From: Neisseria brasiliensis
GTDB lineage: Bacteria > Pseudomonadota > Gammaproteobacteria > Burkholderiales > Neisseriaceae
NCBI RefSeq assembly: GCF_009671065.1
Contig: NZ_CP046027.1
Span: 1,984,001 to 2,048,000 of the forward strand
Length of the DNA stretch: 64,000 bases
Reading direction: 5' to 3'
Shown: piece after piece, positions 41,055-50,077 of the stretch
How positions within the stretch are numbered: the stretch's first letter is position 1
How the letters are laid out: each line of letters begins with the position of its first letter
Made by a program: the position numbers and the translations under genes
Notes under the pieces: generated by a model
What the model saw: the letters and a program-made list of their open reading frames with translations, nothing else
Told to the model about the DNA's origin: nothing
The model's database searches: none

Positions 41055-42937
41055 GATGCGGTTCTCTTATGTTGCGGTAACACTAAGGTTACGGTGGTTC
41101 CTTTGTGGGGTTGCGAGGCGACATCCAACACGGCGTCGATGCGGCGGGCGCGTTCTTGCATAATGCCGAGTCCAACGTGTTCGCCAGATAAGCTGTCGAT
41201 GGTGTCGGTGTCGAATCCTATGCCGTTGTCACTGATTTTTAGGGTGAAATCTTGACGGTTAATCAGGCTCACATCCACTTTATCGGCTTGCGCGTGTTTG
41301 CGGATATTCGACAGGCTTTCCTGCAAAATAAAGATGATTTGCAGCTGCTCGTCATGGTTGAGCCAGCCGCCTTCTTCAATCCAGGTGGTGTTTACTTCAA
41401 TTTGCGTTTGCTGCTCGAATCGTGCCAGTAGCGTCGATACCGCTTCGGGGAAATCTTTGTTGCTAAGCTTGGTGCGGAAATTCAGCAGCAATTCGCGCAC
41501 ATCGTCGTAGCATTCCTGCACGCCGTCTTTGATGAAGCGGATGTTTTCATCCACTTGCTCTTTCTGTTCGGCATTGTACGCGCTTTCAAGCATTTGCACC
41601 TGTAAATTTAAAAAGGTCAGCGTTTGCGCAATGCTGTCGTGCAAGCCTTGGGCGATTAAGTTGCGCTCCTGCAAAACGGCCAGCAAGCGGCGCTCTTGGG
41701 CAAAGCGGCTGTTGGCAATCGACACGCCCAATTGGCTGCTTAAAGTTTGCAGCAATTCTTGGTCGCTTTGGCTTAAGGTGTGGCCGTCTGAAAAATACAG
41801 TGTGAATAAGCCCAGCTCTTCTTCTTTATAAGTAATCGGGAACACGGCCATCTGCTCGAAGCGCGGATGCTCGATGGCAATCAGACGGCCTTTGTGTTCG
41901 CTGTTGAGATAATGCAGCGGCAGGTTTTCGATTGAGTCGGAAAAGCCGCTATCTAAATCGGCATAAGGCTCGGCTTGCGAATCTTCCGGTAAACCTAAGC
42001 TGGCAACCAAATCAGAGCGTTTGTGTTCGGCATCAAATAAATGCACGCTGCCGGCAATGGCGGCGACGGCGGGCAAGGTGCGGCCTAAAAATTCGGTGGC
42101 GGCGGTTTTCGGTTGGTGGATTTGGTGCAAATCGCGCGTGGTTTGGTAGAGCAGCGCCAAATCACGGTTTTGCCGCTCAAGGTCTTCCGTTTGGCGTGCC
42201 ACTTGGCCTTCCAAGTCGGTATAAAGTGTCTTCAGGCTCGTGCTCATCTGATTGAAGCCTTTATTTACTTGGGCAAACTCGCGGATATAGTCGGTGTTGA
42301 TTTCCGTGCCGAATTCACCGCGCCCGATGGCACGCACGCCCGCACTCAAGGCTTCCAATGGGCGGATAATCCACGCATAGTGCAAGCTGATCATGAAACC
42401 GGCCGCAACAAAAATCATTAGAATTAAGGCCATCTGAAAGCGGCGCAGCCATTGGGTGTTTTCTTCGTTGGCATTTTCCAAAGCCTGCACGAATAAATCC
42501 AAATTACCGGCAAAGCGGTATAAATCCTGATTGTCGGGCAATTGATTGGCTTCTAAAGACGGGCGGATTTTGTGCTGCCAATCGTCCATCAGGCTGGTTT
42601 GAATCAGGGTGGAATTCATGGCATTGCCGGAACGAGAAGGCAAGAGCGGCTTGATCACATCGCTTTCGCTGACCTTCAGCAAAGTGTGTTCAAACGCTTG
42701 AATCTGTTGACGCACATGTTCGGCAGGTTCTTTTTCGTGTACCAAATGCGTCAAGCGGTAGGTCTGCATACGCAGGCTGCCGGCATGGTTGATGGCTGTG
42801 CCGGCACCTTCCAGCCGCCATGATAAAATCAAGGTGAATACGACTGAAAACAAGGCTGAGCTGACCCACAATACGGTCAGAAATTTGAGCCGCGCCGAAA
42901 GGCTGGGGCCGTCTGAAAATTGGGCTAATCTGTTCAT
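41051..42937 (-). CDS. narQ: Nitrate/nitrite sensor histidine kinase NarQ-like
   Basis: Inner-membrane sensor. TM1 is at about 17-40; right after it comes NHAGSLRMQTYRL, the P-box that binds nitrate/nitrite. A periplasmic domain, TM2 (~145-170), HAMP (PLEALSAGVRAIGRGEFGTEI), a GAF-like domain (~260-400), then HisKA_3 (NLIAQGLHDSIAQTLTFLNLQ with phospho-His) and an ATPase end (ISDNGIGFDTDT). About 628 residues from ATG 42935-42937 (MNRLAQFSDG); the frame runs to 43066, but those residues are not kinase-like. In Neisseria, NarQP is reported to regulate denitrification largely independent of nitrate. Confidence 0.9.
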   Translation of the reverse strand: MNRLAQFSDGPSLSARLKFLTVLWVSSALFSVVFTLILSWRLEGAGTAINHAGSLRMQTYRLTHLVHEKEPAEHVRQQIQAFEHTLLKVSESDVIKPLLPSRSGNAMNSTLIQTSLMDDWQHKIRPSLEANQLPDNQDLYRFAGNLDLFVQALENANEENTQWLRRFQMALILMIFVAAGFMISLHYAWIIRPLEALSAGVRAIGRGEFGTEINTDYIREFAQVNKGFNQMSTSLKTLYTDLEGQVARQTEDLERQNRDLALLYQTTRDLHQIHQPKTAATEFLGRTLPAVAAIAGSVHLFDAEHKRSDLVASLGLPEDSQAEPYADLDSGFSDSIENLPLHYLNSEHKGRLIAIEHPRFEQMAVFPITYKEEELGLFTLYFSDGHTLSQSDQELLQTLSSQLGVSIANSRFAQERRLLAVLQERNLIAQGLHDSIAQTLTFLNLQVQMLESAYNAEQKEQVDENIRFIKDGVQECYDDVRELLLNFRTKLSNKDFPEAVSTLLARFEQQTQIEVNTTWIEEGGWLNHDEQLQIIFILQESLSNIRKHAQADKVDVSLINRQDFTLKISDNGIGFDTDTIDSLSGEHVGLGIMQERARRIDAVLDVASQPHKGTTVTLVLPQHKRTAS

Positions 42938-43141
42938 GATGATGGCAATTAAATGATGCCCTAAAAATAGCATTGTTTGGTCTAAATCACAATAATGCAA
43001 AGAAATGTATTTATCGGCTAGAATTTCATGCGGATTCGTGTAAAATCCAGTTATGATAAAATTCAATTTATATGAACATTTTGCAGGCTTGATGGTAAAA
43101 GCTTTTCAGACGGCCTGCAAAACCACTCTTGAAAATTTCGC

Positions 43142-43390
43142 ATGATTACCATTTTATATTTCGGTGTTTTAAAACAAAAATTACAAACCGCCCAAGAGCA
43201 AATCGAATGGCAGGGCGGTAATGGTCGTGATTTGCTGGCCTTGTTGCACGCGCGTGGCGACGACTGGGCAGAAGCCTTGGCTGTTGGCAATATTTTCCGT
43301 TTGGTGGTGGATAAAAAAATCAGCACATGGGAAACCGATATTCCCGATGCTGCTGAAGTCGGCTTGCTGCCGCCGGTAACAGGGGGCTGA
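43142..43390 (+). CDS. moaD: Molybdopterin synthase small subunit MoaD
   Basis: Ubiquitin-like sulphur carrier for molybdopterin synthesis. 82 residues, starting ITILYFGVLKQKL and ending in the required Gly-Gly (LPPVTGG) that is adenylated and thiocarboxylated. It ends 1 bp before moaE; the pair forms the synthase. First gene of moaD-moaE-mobA-moeA, divergent from narQ. Confidence 0.93.
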   Translation: MITILYFGVLKQKLQTAQEQIEWQGGNGRDLLALLHARGDDWAEALAVGNIFRLVVDKKISTWETDIPDAAEVGLLPPVTGG

Positions 43391-43391
43391 T

Positions 43392-43856
43392 ATGCAGGTT
43401 GATATCCGCATCCAAACACAGGATTTTCAGTTGCAGCAAGAATACGACTTATTGCTCATGCAAGGCCGTAATATTGGCGCGGTGGTCGGCTTTGTCGGCT
43501 TGGTGCGCGACCGTGATACCGATACGCCTTTGCAAAGCCTGTTTCTCGAGCACTTTCCCGAAGTGACTGAAAACGAAATCGCCCGTATTGTTCAGACGGC
43601 CGCCGAACGCTGGCCGCTGACCGCCTGCACCATCATTCACCGTGTGGGTGAATTGCGTGCCGATGAACAAATCGTGCTGGTGTTGGCGGCTTCCGAGCAT
43701 CGCAAAGCAGCGTTTGCCGCCGCCGAATTCATCATGGATTATTTAAAAACAGAAGCGCCGTTTTGGAAAAAAGAAACCTTTTCAGACGGCATCGAACGTT
43801 GGGTAGAAGCCAAACAGAGCGACCAAGCGGCCGCGCAGCAATGGAACACACCATGA
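43392..43856 (+). CDS. moaE: Molybdopterin synthase large subunit MoaE
   Basis: Uses MoaD thiocarboxylate to place two sulphurs on cyclic pyranopterin monophosphate. GAVVGFVGLVRDRD, CTIIHRVGELRADEQIVLV and the catalytic-Lys region YLKTEAPFWKKE are present. 154 residues. The stop overlaps the mobA start (ATGA at 43853-43856). Two DUS-like cores fall inside the gene near 43591 and 43782 in frame. Confidence 0.94.
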   Translation: MQVDIRIQTQDFQLQQEYDLLLMQGRNIGAVVGFVGLVRDRDTDTPLQSLFLEHFPEVTENEIARIVQTAAERWPLTACTIIHRVGELRADEQIVLVLAASEHRKAAFAAAEFIMDYLKTEAPFWKKETFSDGIERWVEAKQSDQAAAQQWNTP

Positions 43857-44431
43857 AAACGTACGCGCTTATTCTCGCAGGCGGACAAGGCAGCCGCATG
43901 GGCGGTGTGGATAAAGGCTTGGTCGAATGGAAAGGTAAGCCTTTGATTGACCATGTGATTGGGCGGATTGCGCCGCAGGTCGATCACATCGCCATCAGCG
44001 CCAACCGCAATTTGGAAGAATACGCCCGCCGCAGCCCGCATGTGTTTGCCGATGTGCGTCAATGGCATCATTTGGGCCCTCTGGCAGCTTTGTGCACGGC
44101 GGCCAATGATTTGCAGCTGGCCAAAGCCGATTGGCTCTTAATTGTGTCGTGCGATATGCCCAAGCTGCCCGAAGATTTGGTGGCGCGTTTTTTAGCGGTG
44201 GCCAAGCGCACGCCTTTATGCAATGCGTTTTATGTGGAAACGCCCGAGCGCCAGCAATATAGCATTATGTTTATCCGCCCGCAGATTTTGCAAAGCGCCG
44301 TGCCGTATCTTTATGCCGGTATGCGCACCATACGCGGCTGGCTGCAACAGCAACGCGCGCGCGCAGTGAATTTTGATTCGGATAAATGTTTCGTGAATTA
44401 CAACACGCCTGAAGATTTGAAAGAAGCATGA
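43853..44431 (+). CDS. mobA: Molybdenum cofactor guanylyltransferase MobA
   Basis: Adds GMP to the molybdenum cofactor to give the bis-MGD used by enzymes such as nitrate reductase. ILAGGQGSRMGGVDKGLVEWKGKPLIDH is the GTP-binding loop; LIVSCDMPKLP carries the Mg-binding Asp. 192 residues from ATG 43853; the frame opens 90 bases earlier inside moaE, but the family starts here. It overlaps moeA by ATGA. Its presence predicts an MGD enzyme elsewhere in the genome. Confidence 0.94.
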   Translation: MKTYALILAGGQGSRMGGVDKGLVEWKGKPLIDHVIGRIAPQVDHIAISANRNLEEYARRSPHVFADVRQWHHLGPLAALCTAANDLQLAKADWLLIVSCDMPKLPEDLVARFLAVAKRTPLCNAFYVETPERQQYSIMFIRPQILQSAVPYLYAGMRTIRGWLQQQRARAVNFDSDKCFVNYNTPEDLKEA

Positions 44432-45630
44432 TGATTGATTTTGAAGTAGCACTTGCGGCTTTGTTGGAACAACACCCATGTCGTCTGAAAACGGTTACGC
44501 TGCCTTTAGCTCAAGCGGCCAACCGCGTTTTGGCGCAAAGTCTGCACGCCAAATATCCAAGCCCGATGTTTGACAACAGCGCGATGGATGGCTATGCAGT
44601 ATGCGACAACGAAGGCAGCTTGCGCGAATTTCGTATTACCGACCGCATTCAAGCCGGTGAAACGGCAGTAAATCCGTTGGCTCAAGGCGAAGCGGTACGC
44701 ATTTTTACCGGCGCACCATTGCCGTCGAACACCACTGCTGTGGTGATGCAGGAGCAAACCGAAACCGACGGCGAGCGCTTGCTGGTGAATGCCGACATTC
44801 AAGCCGGACAAAACATGCGTCTGAAAGCCGAAGAAATCGAAGTCGGCCAAGAATTATTGGTGCAAGGCACGGTATTAAACATGGCCGCTTTAGGCTTGGC
44901 CGCTTCGCAAGGCTATGCCGAATTGACTGTGTATGAACCTTTGAAAGTGCAGGTGTTTTCTACGGGGAACGAGTTGGTCGAACCCGGCCAAGCGCTTTCA
45001 GACGGCCAAATCTACGATGCCAACCGCTATCAATTGCTGGCTTGGTTGCAGCAATTGGGTTTGCAGGTGAGCGACGGCGGCATTTTGCCCGATGATTTGG
45101 CGCAAACCGAAGCCGCCTTAGCCGCAGCTGCTAAGCAATTCGATGTGGTGATTACCAGCGGCGGCGCATCTGTGGGTGAGGCGGATTATTTGAAGCAGGC
45201 GATTGAGCGCATCGGCTCGCTGACCATGCACACTTTGGCCATCAAGCCGGGTAAGCCGTTTGCATGGGGGCACATTGGCGAATGCAAAATCTTTATCTTA
45301 CCGGGCAATCCTGTGGCCACGTTTGCCACATCCAATATGCTGTTGTTGCCGGTATTAAACAAACTGGCCGGCAAGCAGGCAAAACATTGGCATTTGCCGA
45401 AAGTTACGGCTAAAGCCGCCTTTCAAACCAAAAAAGCCATCAAGCGCCGCGAGTTTTTACGCGTGGTGTTAGAAAATGGCGAAGCTGGCGAGACGGTGGT
45501 GAAATTATTGCCGAACCAAGGCAGCGCGATGTTGAGCACTTGTACGGCCGCTGATGCTTTGTGTGAAGTGCCGGCAGGGCAAACGGTAAGTGAAGGCGAT
45601 GGTGTCAGCGTTTATTTATTGCCGAATTGA
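44428..45630 (+). CDS. moeA: Molybdopterin molybdenumtransferase MoeA
   Basis: Inserts molybdate into adenylylated molybdopterin. MFDNSAMDGYAV, FTGAPLPSNTTAVVMQEQTE, FSTGNELVEPGQ and ITSGGASVGEADYLK are the standard blocks; ILPGNPVATFATSNMLLLPVL near residue 290 is the MoeA Pro-Gly loop. 400 residues. Last gene of the moa/mob/moe unit, followed by a DUS terminator. One in-frame DUS core is near 44998. Confidence 0.96.
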   Translation: MMIDFEVALAALLEQHPCRLKTVTLPLAQAANRVLAQSLHAKYPSPMFDNSAMDGYAVCDNEGSLREFRITDRIQAGETAVNPLAQGEAVRIFTGAPLPSNTTAVVMQEQTETDGERLLVNADIQAGQNMRLKAEEIEVGQELLVQGTVLNMAALGLAASQGYAELTVYEPLKVQVFSTGNELVEPGQALSDGQIYDANRYQLLAWLQQLGLQVSDGGILPDDLAQTEAALAAAAKQFDVVITSGGASVGEADYLKQAIERIGSLTMHTLAIKPGKPFAWGHIGECKIFILPGNPVATFATSNMLLLPVLNKLAGKQAKHWHLPKVTAKAAFQTKKAIKRREFLRVVLENGEAGETVVKLLPNQGSAMLSTCTAADALCEVPAGQTVSEGDGVSVYLLPN

Positions 45631-45645
45631 TTTTTGATAATTGAA

Positions 45646-45675
45646 AAAGGCCGTCTGAATTTCAGACGGCCTGTT
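45646..45675. terminator. Bidirectional inverted DUS terminator between moeA and ppiA
   Basis: AGGCCGTCTGAA (45648-45659) and complement (45661-45672), with A5 before the left arm; the two genes converge here. Confidence 0.65.
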
Positions 45676-45678
45676 GTG

Positions 45679-46245
45679 TTATTTGATGATGCTGACTTTT
45701 TGAATCACTACCGGTTTCACTGGTACATTTTGGTGGAAGCCGCGGGTAGCGGTTTGCACTTTGCTGATTTTGTTTACCACGTCCATGCCGGAAGTGACTT
45801 TGCCGAAAACCGCATAGCCATAACCTTGTGGTGTGGCGCTTTTGAAGTTGAGAAAATCATTGTTGGCGGTATTGATGAAAAATTGGCTGGTGGCCGAATT
45901 CGGATTGGCAGTGCGCGCCATGGCGATGGTGCCGACGGTGTTTTTCAGGCCGTTGTTGGCTTCGTTTGCAATCGCTTTATCGGTGGCTTTTTGCGCCATG
46001 TTTTCCGTAAAACCGCCGCCTTGAATCATGAAATTGTCAATCACGCGGTGGAAGATGGTGTTGCTGTAAAAGCCTTTTTCGGCATAGTTGACGAAATTGG
46101 CGACTGTTTTCGGTGCTTTGGCTTCATCAAGCGACAATTCGATTTTGCCCATATTGGTTTCAATCACGGCGCGGGTTTCGGCTTGGGCGGCAAAAACTGC
46201 GCTCAACATCAGCGCGCCTAAGGTCAATTTTGTTACAGTGTTCAT
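45679..46245 (-). CDS. ppiA: Periplasmic peptidyl-prolyl isomerase PpiA
   Basis: Cyclophilin exported to the periplasm: signal peptide MNTVTKLTLGALMLSAVFAAQA, cleavage after AQA (about 22). The active-site block NTIFHRVIDNFMIQGGG carries the catalytic Arg; AMARTANPNSATSQFFIN is the second block. 188 residues. Paralogue of ppiB in this window, distinguished by the signal peptide. Confidence 0.95.
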   Translation of the reverse strand: MNTVTKLTLGALMLSAVFAAQAETRAVIETNMGKIELSLDEAKAPKTVANFVNYAEKGFYSNTIFHRVIDNFMIQGGGFTENMAQKATDKAIANEANNGLKNTVGTIAMARTANPNSATSQFFINTANNDFLNFKSATPQGYGYAVFGKVTSGMDVVNKISKVQTATRGFHQNVPVKPVVIQKVSIIK

Positions 46246-46337
46246 GTGCGTTTCCTATATTATTCGCATGCATTCAGGATAAATTTTGAATGCGCTATTA
46301 TCGGCTTTTTCTGTGTGAAAAATAGACAAGAAAACGT

Positions 46338-46376
46338 AAAAGGCCGTCTGAAACTTTACCTTTCAGACGGCCTTTT
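46338..46376 (-). terminator. Inverted DUS terminator after yceI
   Basis: 16-bp perfect stem (46338-46353 with 46361-46376) with a 7-base loop, 15 bp beyond the yceI stop. Confidence 0.8.
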
Positions 46377-46391
46377 CGCTGATTAAACGTA

Positions 46392-46955
46392 TTATTGTTT
46401 CACAGCTTCGATTTGGATATCCAATTTCACTTTTTTGGCCATGCCGCTGTCAACCAAATAATTCATGCCCCATTTGGTGCGGTCGATGGTGGTTGAGAAG
46501 TCGCCGCCGCACACTTCGGCTTTGGCCATCGGGCTGTCGTAGCAGTTGAATTTTTCGGCTTTCAGTTTCACAGGGTGGGTTTTGCCCAACAAGGTCAGGT
46601 TGCCGTCAACAGAAGTCAGCTTTTTGCCAACGTAGTTAAATTTGGTAGAAACAAAGCGCATTTCCGGGAATTTTTCGGCATTGAATAAATCCGGTGATTT
46701 CAGGTGGCCGGTAAAGCGCTCAGAACCGGTTTGCAAAGTATTCACCGGAATGGTGATGTCGATTTTGCCTTGGCGTTTGGCCTTATCGAAATCAACAGTA
46801 CCGCTCAAGCCGTAGAAGCCGCCTACGTTGGTGCTGGTGTTGAAGTGGTCGATGGCAAAGCGGGCATTGGTGTGGGCTTCGTCAACTTTGTAAGTTGCGG
46901 CAGAAGCAGAAGCGGCTACGACAGCAGCCAATACGGTAAAAATCATTTTCTTCAT
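46392..46955 (-). CDS. YceI-family periplasmic lipid-binding-like protein
   Basis: 187 residues with signal peptide MKKMIFTVLAAVVAASASA. The mature part follows the YceI pattern: YKVDEAHTNARFAIDHF, GTVDFDKAKRQGKIDITIPVNTLQTG, LFNAEKFPEMRFVSTKF, LLGKTHPVKLKAE. Family members bind polyisoprenoid chains in a lipocalin-like barrel. ATG 46953-46955 has AAAGGA; a longer frame to 46997 lacks a signal. Cys in NCYDS and VCGGD could pair. Periplasmic role is inferred. Confidence 0.9.
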   Translation of the reverse strand: MKKMIFTVLAAVVAASASAATYKVDEAHTNARFAIDHFNTSTNVGGFYGLSGTVDFDKAKRQGKIDITIPVNTLQTGSERFTGHLKSPDLFNAEKFPEMRFVSTKFNYVGKKLTSVDGNLTLLGKTHPVKLKAEKFNCYDSPMAKAEVCGGDFSTTIDRTKWGMNYLVDSGMAKKVKLDIQIEAVKQ

Positions 46956-47105
46956 ATCGATATCCTTTGTGAGAGCGAATGGGAATGAATACATCAAATA
47001 TTACGAAAATATCTTAACATAGTTAATGCAAATAAACGTTTCCTGATGGTTAATTCTCTATTTGATTAATGTTGATGATGGTAGAGAATATGAAACGGAA
47101 ACATT

Positions 47106-47132
47106 AAAAAATGCGTGGTAGCTACCACGCAT
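47106..47132 (-). terminator. Terminator after leuB, 22-bp perfect palindrome
   Basis: 47111-47132 reads the same on both strands (11-bp arms), with A5 at 47106-47110 giving T on the minus strand, 13 bp past the leuB stop. Confidence 0.8.
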
Positions 47133-47145
47133 TCTTCAGACGGCC

Positions 47146-48216
47146 TTACAGTGCAGCCAATACGGCATCGCCCATTTCCGAGCAAGAAACCAGCTTGGTG
47201 CCTTCTTCGAAAATATCGCCGGTGCGGAAGCCTTGTTTCAACACGGTTTGCACGGCTTGTTCGATTTGTTGCGCGCGTGCTTCGTCGTTCAGGCTGTAGC
47301 GTACCAACATCGCCAACGACAAAATAGTCGCCAGCGGATTGGATTTGTTTTGGCCTGCGATGTCTGGTGCGGAACCGTGAGAAGGCTCATACAGACCTTT
47401 GTTGTTTTCATTCAGGGAAGCTGAAGGCAGCATCCCGATAGAGCCGGTGAGCATGGATGCTTCATCGCTCAAGATATCGCCGAAAATATTACCGGTGGCA
47501 ATCACGTCGAATTGTTTCGGCGCGCGCACCAACTGCATGGCGGCGTTATCGACATACATATGGCTCAATTCCACATCGGGATATTCTTTGCCGATTTCTT
47601 CAAAAATTTCGCGCCACAATTCTGTGGTTTCCAATACGTTGGCTTTGCCCACAGAGCAGACTTTTTTATTGCGTTTTTGCGCTGCTTGGAAGGCAACATG
47701 GGCGATGCGGCGGATTTCGCTTTCGCTGTATTTCATGGTGTTGAAACCTTCGCGCTCGCCGTTTTCTAAGGTGCGGATGCCGCGTGGTTCGCCGAAATAA
47801 ATGTCGCCGGTGAGTTCACGCACAATCAGAATATCTAAGCCGGCCACGACTTCAGGTTTCAAGGTAGAAGCATTGGCCAATTCAGGATACAAAATGGCAG
47901 GGCGTAGGTTGGCGAATAAATTCAGGTCTTTACGAATGGCCAACAAGCCGCGTTCCGGACGCAGCGGACGATCGAGATTGTCGTATTGCGGACCGCCTAC
48001 CGAACCCAGCAACACCGCATCTGCTTTGCGACACAGGTTTTGCGTGAATTCTGGGTAAGGCTGGCCGTATTGGTCGTAGGCTTCACCGCCTAAAGGCGCG
48101 TATTCGTAAGCCACATCCAGACCTCGCTCGATCAGTTTGTCTAATACGCGCACGGCTTGGCCGATGATTTCAGGGCCGATGCCGTCGCCGCGAAGAATGG
48201 CGATTTGTTTGGTCAT
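47146..48216 (-). CDS. leuB: 3-isopropylmalate dehydrogenase
   Basis: Oxidative decarboxylation of 3-isopropylmalate with NAD+ in leucine synthesis. AILRGDGIGPEI opens the family; RPERGLLAIRKDLNLFANLRPA binds substrate; VRELTGDIYFGEPRG, YVDNAAMQLVRAPKQFDVIATGNIFGDILSDEASML (metal Asp residues) and EPSHGSAPDIAGQNKSNPLA (NAD loop) are complete. 356 residues. Located 3' of leuC and leuD on the same strand with other genes between. Confidence 0.98.
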   Translation of the reverse strand: MTKQIAILRGDGIGPEIIGQAVRVLDKLIERGLDVAYEYAPLGGEAYDQYGQPYPEFTQNLCRKADAVLLGSVGGPQYDNLDRPLRPERGLLAIRKDLNLFANLRPAILYPELANASTLKPEVVAGLDILIVRELTGDIYFGEPRGIRTLENGEREGFNTMKYSESEIRRIAHVAFQAAQKRNKKVCSVGKANVLETTELWREIFEEIGKEYPDVELSHMYVDNAAMQLVRAPKQFDVIATGNIFGDILSDEASMLTGSIGMLPSASLNENNKGLYEPSHGSAPDIAGQNKSNPLATILSLAMLVRYSLNDEARAQQIEQAVQTVLKQGFRTGDIFEEGTKLVSCSEMGDAVLAAL

Positions 48217-48280
48217 TGTTGATTTCCTTTATGAATAAAAGAGTGAAAAATGGGGAAGGGTTATCGTGTGCTGCCGTGAT

Positions 48281-48586
48281 TTACTCGATGGTGAAATTGT
48301 CGTAAGTCATGGCATACATCAAGCCGGATTGTTCGCTTTTGAATTCTTCAAATGCTGCGCGATACCAGCGCGGATCATTGGCTTCGTAACCGGTGAAATC
48401 ATATACGCGCACATCAAAAAAATCGCGTTCATACCAAGGCTCAATGCCGTAAATGGCAATGTTTTTGGCTTCGGCGCGGTTGAGCACGGTTTCAAAATCT
48501 TGCTCGGAAACATAAATAATGCTTTCGGCATCGAAGCCGTCATTTAAGTTTTCTAAGCCTTCAAACAGATATTCTCTGGTTTTCAT
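48281..48586 (-). CDS. Unknown 101-residue acidic protein
   Basis: Soluble, rich in Asp, Glu, Tyr and Phe (for example EPWYERDFFDVRVYDFTGYEANDPRWY). No signal, membrane helix or named domain recognised. Start ATG 48584-48586 follows a purine-rich stretch (AAATCATG context, weak ribosome site). It lies on the same strand 37 bp after the YhcH-family gene and 64 bp before leuB, so it may be part of a leu-region transcript. Confidence 0.6.
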   Translation of the reverse strand: MKTREYLFEGLENLNDGFDAESIIYVSEQDFETVLNRAEAKNIAIYGIEPWYERDFFDVRVYDFTGYEANDPRWYRAAFEEFKSEQSGLMYAMTYDNFTIE

Positions 48587-48623
48587 GATTTTAATAAGAA
48601 GTAAGTTTCAGACGGCCTATTGA

Positions 48624-49088
48624 TTAAGATTCGCGGGTTTCCAATGTGCGGATTTTAAACACGGCTTTGCGAATCGTAGGGGCATCGCCGACCAGCGGTG
48701 CATGACCGTCGTTGGGGAAAAACAGCACAAATTCACCTGGTTCGATATCCAGCCAAGTTTCGGGTGCGCAATCAAAAAATTCAATGTCTTTTTCTTCTTG
48801 ATAGCCCAAACCATTTTTCAGACGGCCTCGGTCTATCCAGCCATATGTTTCCACGCCGCTGATGGGTACTTGAATGTCGATGTGTTTGATGTGGGCTTCC
48901 GGCTGGGCGGCTTCGCGTGTGCGCATGGCTTCGTTGCCGACAAATAGGCGGATATTGGGATTGTCGCAGGGGTATTGCCCGTCTGGCAGTTGACTGAAGT
49001 CCAGCGTTTGCAGCAATGCAATGGCATCGGCAAAGTCGGGGTGCAGGGCGGCATAGCGTTGGGCGTTGGCGATGGTGTCGGTAATCAT
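48624..49088 (-). CDS. YhcH/YjgK/YiaL-family protein (cupin-like, DUF386)
   Basis: 154 residues matching the YhcH/EbgC pattern: AHIKHIDIQVPISGVETYGW and the C-terminal PGEFVLFFPNDGHAPLV, with His/Glu residues that bind a metal in solved members. Relatives sit in sialic-acid or sugar operons and may open or anomerise sugars; nothing here identifies the sugar. No sugar genes are nearby. Confidence 0.88.
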   Translation of the reverse strand: MITDTIANAQRYAALHPDFADAIALLQTLDFSQLPDGQYPCDNPNIRLFVGNEAMRTREAAQPEAHIKHIDIQVPISGVETYGWIDRGRLKNGLGYQEEKDIEFFDCAPETWLDIEPGEFVLFFPNDGHAPLVGDAPTIRKAVFKIRTLETRES

Positions 49089-49137
49089 GGTGTAATCAAT
49101 GTTGAATGTGAATGAAGGGTTTCAGACGGCCTTTTCA

Positions 49138-49938
49138 TTATTGCTTGGCAAGCTGCAAGATTTTAATCGCGCCGCGTGCTACTAAGCCAAACACAATCAG
49201 CCCGATAATCAGGTCGGGATAAGCCGAATGTGTCAGTAAGGTCAGGATACCGGCTGCAATCACGCCCAGATTCACAATCACATCGTTAGACGTAAAAATC
49301 ATGCTGGCCTGCATATGCGCCTCGCGGCTTTTGTTTTTTTGCAGCAGGTAAAGGCAGAGGGCGTTTCCGGCTAATGCCAGCAGAGAAACGCCAATCATCA
49401 AGCTGACATCCGGCATACCTTCCCAGCCGAAAAAGCGGCGAACCACTTCGCTGAATCCCAAAATGGCTAAGACAAGTTGCAAATAGCCGGCAGCGCGTGC
49501 GGTTAGTTTCTTACGCGCGGCAGTGGTGCCAACGGCAAGCAAAGCCATGCTGTACACCAAGCTATCGGCCAGCATGTCCAAGCTGTCGGCCAATAAGCCC
49601 ATCGAACCGGCCAACCAACCGCTGACAGATTCAAACACAAAAAAGAACAGGTTAATCGCCAAGACTTGCCACAATAAGGTGCGTTCTTTATGGTCTTGAG
49701 CGTTGTCGGCCAATGGGTCAGTGTTTAATTCGGTGCTTTCCAAGCGGCTGTCGAAATTCAGCGGTGCAAGTGCCTGCAAGATTTCATCAGCGCTGCCGTG
49801 GTGGTAGGTAGTCATGCGGCGGTTGGAAATGTCAAACTCAAGCGCATGAATGCCTTCGATAGCGCCCAGCTTCATCCGAATCATTTGCTCTTCTGAAGGG
49901 CAATCCATTTTCGTGATATGGAAAATACTTTTCTGCAT
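49138..49938 (-). CDS. Cation diffusion facilitator-like transporter with N-terminal HMA-like domain
   Basis: 266 residues. The first ~70 (FHITKMDCPSEEQMIRMKLGAIEGIHALEFDISNRRMTTYH) fold like a heavy-metal-associated domain, but the usual CxxC is CPSE. The rest is a CDF membrane domain: FESVSGWLAGSMGLLADSLDMLADSLVYSMAL carries the paired Asp of the TM2 metal site, and HMQASMIFTSNDVIVNLGVIAAG the TM5 site (Asp in SNDV). The usual C-terminal cytoplasmic domain is missing, so the sensing role may be taken by the N-terminal one. Likely substrate is a divalent metal such as zinc or cobalt; not resolvable. Confidence 0.85.
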   Translation of the reverse strand: MQKSIFHITKMDCPSEEQMIRMKLGAIEGIHALEFDISNRRMTTYHHGSADEILQALAPLNFDSRLESTELNTDPLADNAQDHKERTLLWQVLAINLFFFVFESVSGWLAGSMGLLADSLDMLADSLVYSMALLAVGTTAARKKLTARAAGYLQLVLAILGFSEVVRRFFGWEGMPDVSLMIGVSLLALAGNALCLYLLQKNKSREAHMQASMIFTSNDVIVNLGVIAAGILTLLTHSAYPDLIIGLIVFGLVARGAIKILQLAKQ

Positions 49939-50077
49939 AAGGCAAGCCCGTTTCAGACGGCCTATATGGATTGGAATAAAGGAGCTAGGTGAATTTCAGA
50001 CAGCATGGTATCTACGCATTTGTCCGCAGGTCGGGTAAACACAGTTTGTATGTGTTTACCCGACTTGTTTGGATTTT

